From Thaumasiovibrio sp047250365 (GTDB lineage: Bacteria; Pseudomonadota; Gammaproteobacteria; Enterobacterales; Vibrionaceae): a stretch of 64,000 bases of DNA. Each line of letters begins with the position of its first letter. The first letter of the stretch is position 1. The notes under the pieces were generated by a model. The model was given only the letters and a program-made list of their open reading frames with translations. It did no database searches and was not told the DNA's origin. The stretch is from positions 372,001-436,000 of the forward strand of contig NZ_JBLBVL010000003.1 of NCBI RefSeq assembly GCF_047250365.1, written 5' to 3'. The translations under genes were made by a program, and so were the position numbers. Shown here piece after piece: positions 54,755 to 62,083 of the stretch.

Positions 54755-55978
54755 TTAAGCGAGTAGCCAGTCAAAAGGCTCGATGATCACTTTTTCACCC
54801 GCGCCCACATTCCCTCTTTCTCTTTCAAGAACCACGAAACAGTTGGCCGCTGCCAATGAACTGAATGCGCCAGAACTCTGGTTTCCAGTCGTTTCAACAG
54901 TTAGTTCACCATCTTTAACGTGATAAATACCACGTTGGAAATCAACGCGTCCGGGGCGTTTTTTGAACGCTGAATTTGTTGTCGCTGCCAGTTTTAGGGC
55001 TGGCGTTGCCTCTTGGGACGCTAACGTTTGCAATAGCGGGTAAACAAGCTGCATAAAAGTCACCAGCGCTGAGACAGGATTTCCTGGCAAACCGCAAAAA
55101 AGCGTATCGTTGATTTTACCAAAGGCGAACGGTTTCCCTGGCTTTATCGCTAACTTCCAAAAGCCAATTTCACCAATCTCTTCTAAGACCTCTCTCGTAT
55201 AATCGGCATCTCCGACACTCACTCCACCAGATGTGATAACGAGATCCGCTGATGCCGACGCTTTAACGAACGCATCTCGAATACTTGATTTGTCGTCCTT
55301 AATTATGCCCAGATCGAGAATCTCGCACTGAGAGCGCTGCAGCAACGAGGTGAGGGTATACCGGTTTGTGTCGTAAATTTCCCCATACTCTAGAGGTTGA
55401 CCTAGCGGCTTAAGTTCATCACCTGTAGAAATAATGGCGACTACTGGACGGCGAAAGACAGAAACTGTTGCAATACCTAAGCTCGCGAGTAACGGAATAT
55501 GCCGAGCAGATAACCGAGTGCCTGAACGGAGAACAGTTTCTCCTGCTTTTATATCATCGCCCGCTAAGCGGATATTGTTTCCCGTTGGTTGTTGTGCGGT
55601 TAGCATCATTATTGTGTTGTCGATTTGCGTTTGCTCCTGCATAACCACGGTATCACACCCCGCGGGGATGGCCGCACCTGTCATAATACGCACGCACTCT
55701 CCTTGAGAGGGCTGACCTTGAAAAGGTGCACCAGCATAGGCAGTACCTACAACCGTAAAAGATGTGTTATCTGATTGATTGCAGTAAGCAAAACCGTCCA
55801 TTGCAGAGTTGTCAAAAGCAGGCACATTGACAGGAGAGGTAACGTTAGTGGCAAGGACATAACCCAGAGATTCAGATAAGGCAATTTGTTTTTTTTCTGT
55901 GATAGCAATAGTGGCGTTCAACAATTTATTGAGGGCCTTATCGAGATCCATTAAACCTGGGGTGGCGCATTGATCCAT
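54755..55978 (-). CDS. moeA: Molybdopterin molybdenumtransferase MoeA
   Basis: Inserts molybdate into adenylylated molybdopterin, the last common step of the cofactor needed by TorA in this window. The 407-residue protein has the MoeA domains: VPAFDNSAMDGFAY (domain I/II junction), the MPT-binding ISTGDEL and TSGGVSVGDADYT in domain III, LPGNPVSAL, and the domain IV barrel after about residue 330. GGAG lies well placed before the ATG at 55978. Divergent folE is conserved in vibrios; the moeB that often follows moeA is not present. Confidence 0.95.
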   Translation of the reverse strand: MDQCATPGLMDLDKALNKLLNATIAITEKKQIALSESLGYVLATNVTSPVNVPAFDNSAMDGFAYCNQSDNTSFTVVGTAYAGAPFQGQPSQGECVRIMTGAAIPAGCDTVVMQEQTQIDNTIMMLTAQQPTGNNIRLAGDDIKAGETVLRSGTRLSARHIPLLASLGIATVSVFRRPVVAIISTGDELKPLGQPLEYGEIYDTNRYTLTSLLQRSQCEILDLGIIKDDKSSIRDAFVKASASADLVITSGGVSVGDADYTREVLEEIGEIGFWKLAIKPGKPFAFGKINDTLFCGLPGNPVSALVTFMQLVYPLLQTLASQEATPALKLAATTNSAFKKRPGRVDFQRGIYHVKDGELTVETTGNQSSGAFSSLAAANCFVVLERERGNVGAGEKVIIEPFDWLLA

Positions 55979-56153
55979 GCTTGACTCCTTTCATTATATT
56001 TAGTGGTATTACTTTAAGTTCATTATGCACTATGAGTAGGGGTGATTGAAATAACAGGTGTAATTTACTGGCAATACAGGTATTCTGCGACATTATTTTG
56101 GAGTATTGCTGATAGTTAAGATCACTATCATTGTATTGTGTGCCGGAGGTAAT

Positions 56154-56810
56154 ATGCCACAGTTGAGTAGTGCGGCGTTGAAAGTGAAAGATGCACTTGC
56201 CGTGAGGGGGCTGGAAACGCCACTTAATCATGATCTGACCAGTAATCGAGAAGAGCGTAAAGCTGCTATTGAACATCACATGGCAGAAATTATGCGTGTT
56301 CTATCGTTAGACTTAACGGATGACAGTTTAGCGGAAACGCCTCACCGCGTGGCCAAAATGTATGTTGATGAGATCTTCTCTGGGTTAGATTACGAGACTT
56401 TTCCTAAGATCACATTAATTGATAACAAAATGAACTGTGATGAAATGGTGCGTGTAAAAAACATTACATTAACCAGCACGTGTGAACATCACCTTGTTAC
56501 GATTGATGGTGTAGCAACAGTTGCGTATATACCACGAAGTAAGATCATTGGGTTATCTAAAATTAATCGAATTGTTCGCTTTTTTGCGCGTCGTCCTCAA
56601 GTACAAGAGCGTCTAACACAGCAAATTTTGGTGGCTCTGCAAGTGTTACTAGAGAGCGATGACGTCGCTGTGACCATCGATGCGACGCACTACTGTGTTA
56701 AAGCCCGTGGTGTTTTAGATGCGACCAGCTCAACAACCACGACAGCATTGGGTGGAATTTTCAAAAGAAATCCGGCGACACGAAATGAGTTTCTACACGG
56801 TATAAGATAA
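56154..56810 (+). CDS. folE: GTP cyclohydrolase I
   Basis: First enzyme of tetrahydrofolate synthesis, 218 residues from the ATG at 56154 (GGAGG upstream; a longer frame starts at 56106). The zinc and active-site residues are in TSTCEHHLVTIDG and in the ATHYCVKARGV block near residue 180. The length matches E. coli FolE (222). It is divergent from moeA. Confidence 0.95.
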   Translation: MPQLSSAALKVKDALAVRGLETPLNHDLTSNREERKAAIEHHMAEIMRVLSLDLTDDSLAETPHRVAKMYVDEIFSGLDYETFPKITLIDNKMNCDEMVRVKNITLTSTCEHHLVTIDGVATVAYIPRSKIIGLSKINRIVRFFARRPQVQERLTQQILVALQVLLESDDVAVTIDATHYCVKARGVLDATSSTTTTALGGIFKRNPATRNEFLHGIR

Positions 56811-57116
56811 AGAGTCGACCCAATACACGAGTACATGAATAATAAATAGAAGCGAGTGAGGTATGATTTAGCCATTACTGAGTTCGCTAATTATCATGAC
56901 AATTGTGTACGGCTAACTAATTGATAAAAACAACACTAGTATATGGAATTGTTAATCATGTGAAATATATGTTTTAACTGTGTGCCGCTTGATCTGATTT
57001 GGCCGAGAATAGTCTGTTTTTATTGCATGCTTAACCCGTATACGATACAACTACTTCAGTCTAATGGTTATTTGAATAACACATAGTCAATAACCAAAAC
57101 TAATGGAGTGGTTACT
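56811..57116. other. A/T-rich intergenic region after folE
   Basis: About 300 bp, noticeably richer in A and T than the flanking housekeeping genes. I see no gene, terminator or clear operator in it apart from the ribosome site (GGAG) of the next gene. The change in composition marks the start of the accessory-looking stretch. Confidence 0.5.
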
Positions 57117-57467
57117 ATGGATAGGTCAATCAGTAATACCTGTCAGTTTAACTATAGTGATTTTTTATTTTATGCAGCAAAAGATAAAGCCGATTTCTCA
57201 GCTGTATTAAAAGAGTTGTTTACGGTACCTCATCATCAAGACTTTTTTTCTAAAGCGCTTCATAAGTTATCATTATCATATAGTGATACAGATAACATTA
57301 TCCGATTAGTTGAATTGGCCCGTAAGAAGGGCATCAACTCACTAGATGTCATACTGCCTTATGCTTTTGAAGAAGATCAAATCCAAATAATTCAAAAAGA
57401 AGCGCATTGTACAGTGGATAATCATGTTGACTGGCAAGACAGCTTGTCGATATCAGTTTTAGGCTAA
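57117..57467 (+). CDS. Uncharacterised 116-aa protein
   Basis: I do not recognise this protein. It is soluble, low in GC, and predicted to be mostly helical, with aromatic residues near the N-terminus (CQFNYSDFLFYAAKDKADF) and an acidic central part. There is no signal peptide and no catalytic motif. The ATG at 57117 has GGAG 8 bases upstream; a GTG at 57108 is also in frame. It converges on the SulA-like gene. It could belong with that gene to a small stress-related cassette, but nothing in its sequence shows this. Confidence 0.55.
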   Translation: MDRSISNTCQFNYSDFLFYAAKDKADFSAVLKELFTVPHHQDFFSKALHKLSLSYSDTDNIIRLVELARKKGINSLDVILPYAFEEDQIQIIQKEAHCTVDNHVDWQDSLSISVLG

Positions 57468-57500
57468 GCAATGTTAGCCCAGTAGTATGTTACCTTTAGT

Positions 57501-57538
57501 AGCACATTTAGTTTGTAATAAAACAGGCTGAATGTGCT
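57501..57538 (+). terminator. Possible terminator between the 116-aa protein gene and sulA-like gene
   Basis: 8-bp stem AGCACATT (57501-57508) with AATGTGCT (57531-57538), a long 22-nt loop, then GTTTTAAATT. Weak because of the loop size. Confidence 0.4.
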
Positions 57539-57546
57539 GTTTTAAA

Positions 57547-57951
57547 TTAATGTATTTGTCTTTGGTTACAAATCTTAATGCATGGCGTATTACAGTTAGG
57601 TATTGAGAGCTCACCGTTATTATCAGCAAATAAATAGGCCGCATAATGAGCATGATGTGATGCTTGCTCTAAATAGCGCTGTTTTTCAGCGTTGCAATTA
57701 GCTGGAACCACTCTCACTTTTGATAAATCAATCCCTGCTGCGACTAATAAGTTCTTATCTAGTAAGCAATCATAACCAATACATAAAACCCATTTATCTC
57801 CACGAGTCAGCATTTTTAATAAACGTAATAACCCCTCAAGCGCCGTATTGTCACTTTTGCCTAAATCAAAGAACGCATGTGTTACATCGTTAGCGACTAC
57901 TGCCTGCTTGTTCATCTTCACTAAGCTGGGGTTGAAGGTTATCACATCCAT
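57547..57951 (-). CDS. SulA-like SOS cell-division inhibitor
   Basis: Protein of 134 residues from the ATG at 57951 (GGGAG upstream). The central part, LLRLLKMLTRGDKWVLCIGYDCLLDKNLLVAAGIDLSKVRVV, parallels E. coli SulA (LLPLLQQL, SRWQLWL, ASGLPLTKV) in the region that contacts FtsZ. A perfect LexA box 84 bp upstream strongly supports an SOS role. The N-terminus is shorter than in E. coli (169 residues), and the C-terminal third is divergent, with several cysteines (PNCNTPCIKIC). The family call is by eye and needs a profile search; SOS control is the firmer part. Confidence 0.62.
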   Translation of the reverse strand: MDVITFNPSLVKMNKQAVVANDVTHAFFDLGKSDNTALEGLLRLLKMLTRGDKWVLCIGYDCLLDKNLLVAAGIDLSKVRVVPANCNAEKQRYLEQASHHAHYAAYLFADNNGELSIPNCNTPCIKICNQRQIH

Positions 57952-58034
57952 GACGTTCTCCCGTTCTCGAATTAAAAATGCGCTTATGTCAGCGTTTTTT
58001 AAACTGGTTGATAAATAACTGTACTCATAATCAG

Positions 58035-58054
58035 TACTGTATGAATAAACAGTA
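58035..58054. promoter_or_regulatory. LexA (SOS) box before the SulA-like gene
   Basis: TACTGTATGAATAAACAGTA is a full match to the CTGT-N8-ACAG core, with the flanking TA...TA also present as in strong E. coli SOS boxes. Confidence 0.9.
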
Positions 58055-58146
58055 TATCGAAATAGGGCGAAGGTCAAGAATAAGTTGCTTAAAAAACGTA
58101 CTCGTACTGTACTATCAAGAGTCAGTGCTTGTGATTTGGGTATGAC

Positions 58147-58196
58147 TTTGCAAAGAAAAGCGTAACAAACCGTTACAATGTGATTTTCTTTGCAAA
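58147..58196. repeat. Nested inverted repeat between SulA-like gene and 58253 gene
   Basis: Outer perfect arms of 13 bp, TTTGCAAAGAAAA (58147-58159) and its complement (58184-58196), enclose an inner GTAAC/GTTAC pair (58162-58166 and 58172-58176). No T-run follows on either strand. It lies 57 bp before the next plus-strand gene, so an operator or leader hairpin is likely. Confidence 0.7.
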
Positions 58197-58252
58197 CCTC
58201 AACCACTTAATGACGTATCATTTTTGCAAGCTTATATTTCAGGTGGGTTACC

Positions 58253-58591
58253 ATGAAGACAATAGTTCTACCAGATTTGGTTGTTGCGCGCCGGCGTAAA
58301 CAAGTATCAGACATCCACATCGAGTGGATTGAAAACGCATACTTTATTGTTGCGGAACACAAATTTGATGGAATGGTACGCTCACTGAGTAGCTTTAAAT
58401 CTGAACAAGATGCAAAAAGGGCTTGGGAGATTGTTGCTCAGGGACCTTATTCTGCAGAAGAGATATCATTGTCTCGTCCCCAAACGCGTTTTGAGAAAGA
58501 AGCCCATAACAGCGACTATGCGTTACTTTCATCTACCGATCCCGTGCGAGGGTGGTTCTATGAGCCGCCAAGGAATCCCTTAAAAGCCTGA
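58253..58591 (+). CDS. Uncharacterised 112-aa protein
   Basis: I do not recognise this protein. It is soluble, with a basic patch near the N-terminus (VVARRRKQ), a predicted strand-rich middle (HIEWIENAYFIVAEHKFDGMVRSLSSF) and a Pro-rich C-terminus (WFYEPPRNP). There is no signal or membrane segment. AGGTGGG precedes the ATG. It lies between a nested inverted repeat upstream and a 46-bp palindrome downstream. Confidence 0.6.
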   Translation: MKTIVLPDLVVARRRKQVSDIHIEWIENAYFIVAEHKFDGMVRSLSSFKSEQDAKRAWEIVAQGPYSAEEISLSRPQTRFEKEAHNSDYALLSSTDPVRGWFYEPPRNPLKA

Positions 58592-58595
58592 GAAT

Positions 58596-58641
58596 TATAA
58601 GAGCAAAGAAAGGAGCCTAGGCTCCTTTCTTTGCTCTTATA
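58596..58641. terminator. 46-bp perfect palindrome, probably a bidirectional terminator
   Basis: Every base from 58596 to 58641 pairs with its mirror position around the centre CCTAGG; the arms are 23 bp with no spacer. It lies between convergent genes (stop at 58591 on plus, purT stop at 58660 on minus). The A/T ends and G/C centre fit a terminator, but the length and absence of a loop are unusual. Confidence 0.75.
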
Positions 58642-58659
58642 GCGTTATTAGCTGTGAGG

Positions 58660-59835
58660 CTAGTAGTGCAGTTCTATTGTTTGAGACGCAGTAACCGCAT
58701 CTTCTATCGCTTGGCTGGTCGTTTGGCGGCGAGTTAATGCAACCCCCATTCGGCGTATTCCGTTGATATCTGGCTTACTAAACAGACGTATTTGCGTTAA
58801 TGGCATAGCGAGTGCTTGAGCCACGTTTGTGTACCTTACGTTGTTTGATTTACCAGAGCCTAAGATCACAGCTGAAGCAGAAGGCCCGAGTAGCTCCACT
58901 TGACAGATTGGCAGCTTTAAAAATGCGCGGACATGCAGAGCAAATTCAGACTGATCTTGGGAGATCATGGTGACCATTCCGGTATCGTGAGGGCGAGGGG
59001 ACACTTCATTAAAAATAACGGTATCACCACGAACAAATAGCTCTACGCCAAACAGACCATACCCGCCTAAGGCGTTGACCACCTTTTCTGCAATTTGCTG
59101 CGCACGTTCAAGCGCACGCGTTGACATTATTTGAGGCTGCCAAGACTCACGGTAATCCCCTCCTTCTTGTCGATGCCCAATAGGAGCGCAGAAGTGGATA
59201 CCATCGATGGCTCGAACTGTTAGCAATGTTATTTCATAGTCAAAATTGACTAGCTCCTCAACAATAACTCTGCCTTGCCCGGTTCGTCCTCCCTCCTGAG
59301 CGTAGTGCCATGCTGGCTCAATGTCTTGTATATTACGTATGATACTTTGCCCTTTACCAGAAGAGCTCATGATTGGTTTAACGACACAAGGTAATTTAAC
59401 CTGCTCAATGGCTTGCTTAAAATCGTTTAAGTGGTTGGCGAACAGATAATTAGACGTAGGGATGTTAAGCTCTTCGGCGGCTAAGCGTCGAATGCCTTCA
59501 CGATTCATGGTTAGTTTTGTTGCGTTAGCATTGGGAACAACATTGATGCCTTGCTGTTCCAGTTTTACTAATTGTTCTGTCGCGATGGCTTCAATCTCAG
59601 GAACAATATAATCCGGTTTTTCTTTGTCTACGATAGATTGTAGTGCGCTAGCATCTAGCATATCAATAACATAACTGCGGTGCGCAATATGCATGGCAGG
59701 TGCGTTTTCATAGCGGTCAACGGCAATGACTTCAATGCCTAAGCGTTGACACTCGATAGCGACTTCTTTTCCTAGCTCACCTGCGCCTAGTAATAGTACT
59801 TTCGTTGACTGTGTACACAGTGCTGTTCCAAACAT
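58660..59835 (-). CDS. purT: Formate-dependent GAR transformylase PurT
   Basis: ATP-grasp enzyme of 391 residues that uses formate, ATP and glycinamide ribonucleotide in purine synthesis. The N-terminal KVLLLGAGELGKEVAIE (about residues 12-28) binds GAR phosphate; the ATP-grasp part has PIMSSSGKGQS and EVSPRPHDTGMVT. The length matches E. coli PurT (392). A PurR box lies 58 bp upstream of the start, so it should be repressed by the PurR encoded at 17778. Confidence 0.96.
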   Translation of the reverse strand: MFGTALCTQSTKVLLLGAGELGKEVAIECQRLGIEVIAVDRYENAPAMHIAHRSYVIDMLDASALQSIVDKEKPDYIVPEIEAIATEQLVKLEQQGINVVPNANATKLTMNREGIRRLAAEELNIPTSNYLFANHLNDFKQAIEQVKLPCVVKPIMSSSGKGQSIIRNIQDIEPAWHYAQEGGRTGQGRVIVEELVNFDYEITLLTVRAIDGIHFCAPIGHRQEGGDYRESWQPQIMSTRALERAQQIAEKVVNALGGYGLFGVELFVRGDTVIFNEVSPRPHDTGMVTMISQDQSEFALHVRAFLKLPICQVELLGPSASAVILGSGKSNNVRYTNVAQALAMPLTQIRLFSKPDINGIRRMGVALTRRQTTSQAIEDAVTASQTIELHY

Positions 59836-59892
59836 AATGATACCTTTAACTCTATGCGATAGATAAGAGAATGATACCTGAAATAACTAACC

Positions 59893-59908
59893 ACGCAAAC
59901 GTTTGCGC
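59893..59908. promoter_or_regulatory. PurR operator before purT
   Basis: ACGCAAACGTTTGCGC matches the PurR consensus (ACGCAAACGTTTGCGT) at 15 of 16 positions and is a near-perfect dyad. Confidence 0.88.
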
Positions 59909-60058
59909 AACTTAAGATTAGAGAGCATGAATGTAGAAATGGTGATTGATTAAGCGCGCTTTGTCAGTTGTCTGTTAATTAATAAGTTTAGTAAATTATT
60001 CTAACCGTCGTTTTGTTAAAGTTACTTAAGTTATGTTTTTGCTTTTACTGAGATAAAG

Positions 60059-60439
60059 ATGCTAAAGAGAGTCACTTTTTTACTGTTATTAACGGTTAGT
60101 TTTACAGCGAATGCTAAATTAGGCTTGGGCCTTTTTGTTGGCGAACCGTATTGGGGCGTTGAAATGAAATATAATGCATATCGCTTTAATTTCAGCTTGG
60201 AAGACAACCTAGGTTTTGGGATGAACCGTGTTTATGGGGTATCAAATACGCCACTTTATTTATATTTAGGTGGGCAATATGTTGACCGCAGCAGTAAGAG
60301 CATTGCGTTAACGCCGGGTTTAGGTGCGCAGATGTCGGCCAGTAATGTTGATTTTTATGTTGATGTTGGCCCAAGCTTATATTTAGACGGCATTGAGTTG
60401 GATTGGGAAGCTAAACTTGGTTTCCGTGTGAACTTCTAA
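60059..60439 (+). CDS. Small exported barrel-like protein
   Basis: Protein of 126 residues with a Sec signal (MLKRVTFLLLLTVSFTANA, cleavage after about residue 19). The mature part consists of alternating polar and hydrophobic strands with many Gly and Tyr and ends in the strand KLGFRVNF with a terminal Phe, the signal recognised by the outer-membrane assembly machinery. With about eight short strands it could be a small beta-barrel. I do not recognise the family. It stands alone between purT and cdd. Confidence 0.68.
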   Translation: MLKRVTFLLLLTVSFTANAKLGLGLFVGEPYWGVEMKYNAYRFNFSLEDNLGFGMNRVYGVSNTPLYLYLGGQYVDRSSKSIALTPGLGAQMSASNVDFYVDVGPSLYLDGIELDWEAKLGFRVNF

Positions 60440-60442
60440 CAC

Positions 60443-60468
60443 AAAGGCACACCAAATGGTGTGCCTTT
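60443..60468. terminator. Terminator between the barrel-like gene and cdd
   Basis: Stem of 11-12 bp (60443-60454 and 60457-60468), AAAGG/CCTTT at the base. Located between convergent stops; it may serve both. Confidence 0.75.
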
Positions 60469-60482
60469 CTAATATGGCATGA

Positions 60483-61370
60483 TTATATTGTTAAGTACTC
60501 TAGAGGGATATCAGGATTGATATTTTCTAAAACTTGCTGACAATCACCTAAGAACGAGACCTTGCCAGCTTTGCTTTCTACTAGGCAAGCGCTGGTTATA
60601 TTATCAAACGTTTCGCCAGACAGAATTAGCTGCACCAAGGCGACCTGTAGTGGGGGTAAGCTTGGGTTAAACGCTGCATTTTCAGCATACATACCACTAA
60701 AAATAAGCTTACTTTTCGTTTCCAAAGCGATCCCAGCCAAATTGCTACTATACGGCGCGTGCGAAAGGGCTGCAGCTTGACTTGCCGCTTCAGCCAATGG
60801 TGCTAAACGCTCTATCTTAAATGATGGTGTTGTTTTCGCCATTAAGCCAATAGATATGCCAAGATCTTTGGGGCCAAAGTCGTCGGGTAAAAACTCATGC
60901 AGTTTGTGCGGAGTACGATTTGGTAAATGAATGACCAGATCGTGCGCATTATTCAGTTCATTCATAAATTGTCGGCAATGACCGCACGGGCTGTAGTTAA
61001 TCGTGATGTCGCTAATACCGTCTTCACCATGTGACCATGCATGGCTGATCGCAGATTGCTCGGCATGAATGGTATTTGCCATACCAATACCATGAAACTC
61101 CATATTGGCACCAAAGTAGATGTTACCGGATAACGCTTCAACGATTGCGCCGACATTAAACTCGGAGATAGGTGCAACGGAGTAACTTGCTGCTAATGGT
61201 AGCAACGCGAGCTTTAAATCCTTCGAGTCAAGTTGCGCTGTTTTTGATAATTCTTGCCACTGATGCTTGGAAAGATAACCATGGAATGGGCAAGTTTTGA
61301 ACTCATTGGCAAAAAAAGCCTGAATCGCTTCAGATTGCTGCGATAGGGCAGCAGTAAAACTTGGGTTCAT
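60483..61370 (-). CDS. cdd: Cytidine deaminase
   Basis: Deaminates cytidine and deoxycytidine to the uridines. The 295 residues and the zinc site agree exactly with E. coli Cdd: His102 and Glu104 in TIHAEQSA, Cys129 and Cys132 in SPCGHCRQF. This is the long dimeric form with a second, non-catalytic domain. AAGGA selects the ATG at 61370; a longer frame from 61439 has no family support. A CRP-like site is placed 55 bp upstream, as expected for a CytR/CRP gene. Confidence 0.96.
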   Translation of the reverse strand: MNPSFTAALSQQSEAIQAFFANEFKTCPFHGYLSKHQWQELSKTAQLDSKDLKLALLPLAASYSVAPISEFNVGAIVEALSGNIYFGANMEFHGIGMANTIHAEQSAISHAWSHGEDGISDITINYSPCGHCRQFMNELNNAHDLVIHLPNRTPHKLHEFLPDDFGPKDLGISIGLMAKTTPSFKIERLAPLAEAASQAAALSHAPYSSNLAGIALETKSKLIFSGMYAENAAFNPSLPPLQVALVQLILSGETFDNITSACLVESKAGKVSFLGDCQQVLENINPDIPLEYLTI

Positions 61371-61424
61371 AAACGGTTTCCTTATTAGTTGAAGCCTAGT
61401 GTAAGCGCAGCCAATTAGAATTAA

Positions 61425-61440
61425 AGTGATCCATGTCACA
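61425..61440. promoter_or_regulatory. CRP-like site before cdd
   Basis: AGTGATCCATGTCACA matches TGTGA-N6-TCACA at 9 of 10 positions. It lies about 55 bp upstream of the cdd start; E. coli cdd is activated by CRP and repressed by CytR. Confidence 0.68.
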
Positions 61441-61510
61441 TGACGGGCTTACTTGTTGCATCGTTACATTGTTAGGCGTTTTTTTGCGAGTTGCCCCACC
61501 GTTTACACGA

Positions 61511-61990
61511 CTAAACGAAGAACAGAAACAGGATGGAGCCAAGAAAGGTGATTAACCTCCGCCTCTTGTTCGTTTGTTGAGTTGGTATGATTATCGCTGG
61601 TAATTGAACGGAACGATGATGATATTCTGTACTGTTCTCAGGTAGCGGAGGTGGAATACGATAGCCGAAGTCAAAGACGTGATGAATCGATAGGGAATTA
61701 GATGGCGCTAACTTTGTGTTTAAGTTGCGAATGTGCTGTTCGAGTGTCAGTGTTGCGTTATAGGTTTGAGCGTTAGATAAGACGCGCTCGAGAACAGAGT
61801 AAGAAATAACCTCACCACCGTGATAACACAACAGATCCATAATAGATGATTCGAGCTGGCTCAGGAGCGTATAAGATCCGCTATCCCAAAGCAGTTTGTT
61901 ACTCTCTAGATCAATGTACACATCAGCAAATTGATAGCTTTTACACAGCGCTGCGGAGTTCATTCGCTTACCCGCTACCGTTTCATTCAT
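61511..61990 (-). CDS. ToxR-like tail-anchored winged-helix regulator
   Basis: Protein of 159 residues. The N-terminal part (about 15-110) is an OmpR/PhoB-type winged helix (LTLEQHIRNLNTKLAP, VFDFGYRIPPP near the end of the domain) as in ToxR and CadC. A Pro/Gln/Thr linker then leads to a basic patch KRRR and one hydrophobic segment of about 12-13 residues at the very C-terminus. So, unlike ToxR, it has almost no periplasmic part. The frame after the stop gives only 12 codons, so a simple nonsense mutation of a longer ToxR-like protein is not evident. Confidence 0.75.
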   Translation of the reverse strand: MNETVAGKRMNSAALCKSYQFADVYIDLESNKLLWDSGSYTLLSQLESSIMDLLCYHGGEVISYSVLERVLSNAQTYNATLTLEQHIRNLNTKLAPSNSLSIHHVFDFGYRIPPPLPENSTEYHHRSVQLPAIIIPTQQTNKRRRLITFLGSILFLFFV

Positions 61991-62028
61991 CACTTGCTAT
62001 TTAGTATAGTGCGACTCGTCTGAGCTGA

Positions 62029-62067
62029 TCAAAACCTATGTACGTTAATCGCTCGACATAGGTTTGA
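62029..62067 (-). terminator. Possible terminator of sbcB
   Basis: Inverted repeat AAACCTATG (62032-62040) with CATAGGTTT (62057-62065), extended by TCA/TGA past a one-base bulge, 16-nt loop. It is 19 bp past the sbcB stop, with only a short T-run on the minus strand. Confidence 0.45.
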
Positions 62068-62083
62068 TAGTGCGAGTGGAAGG

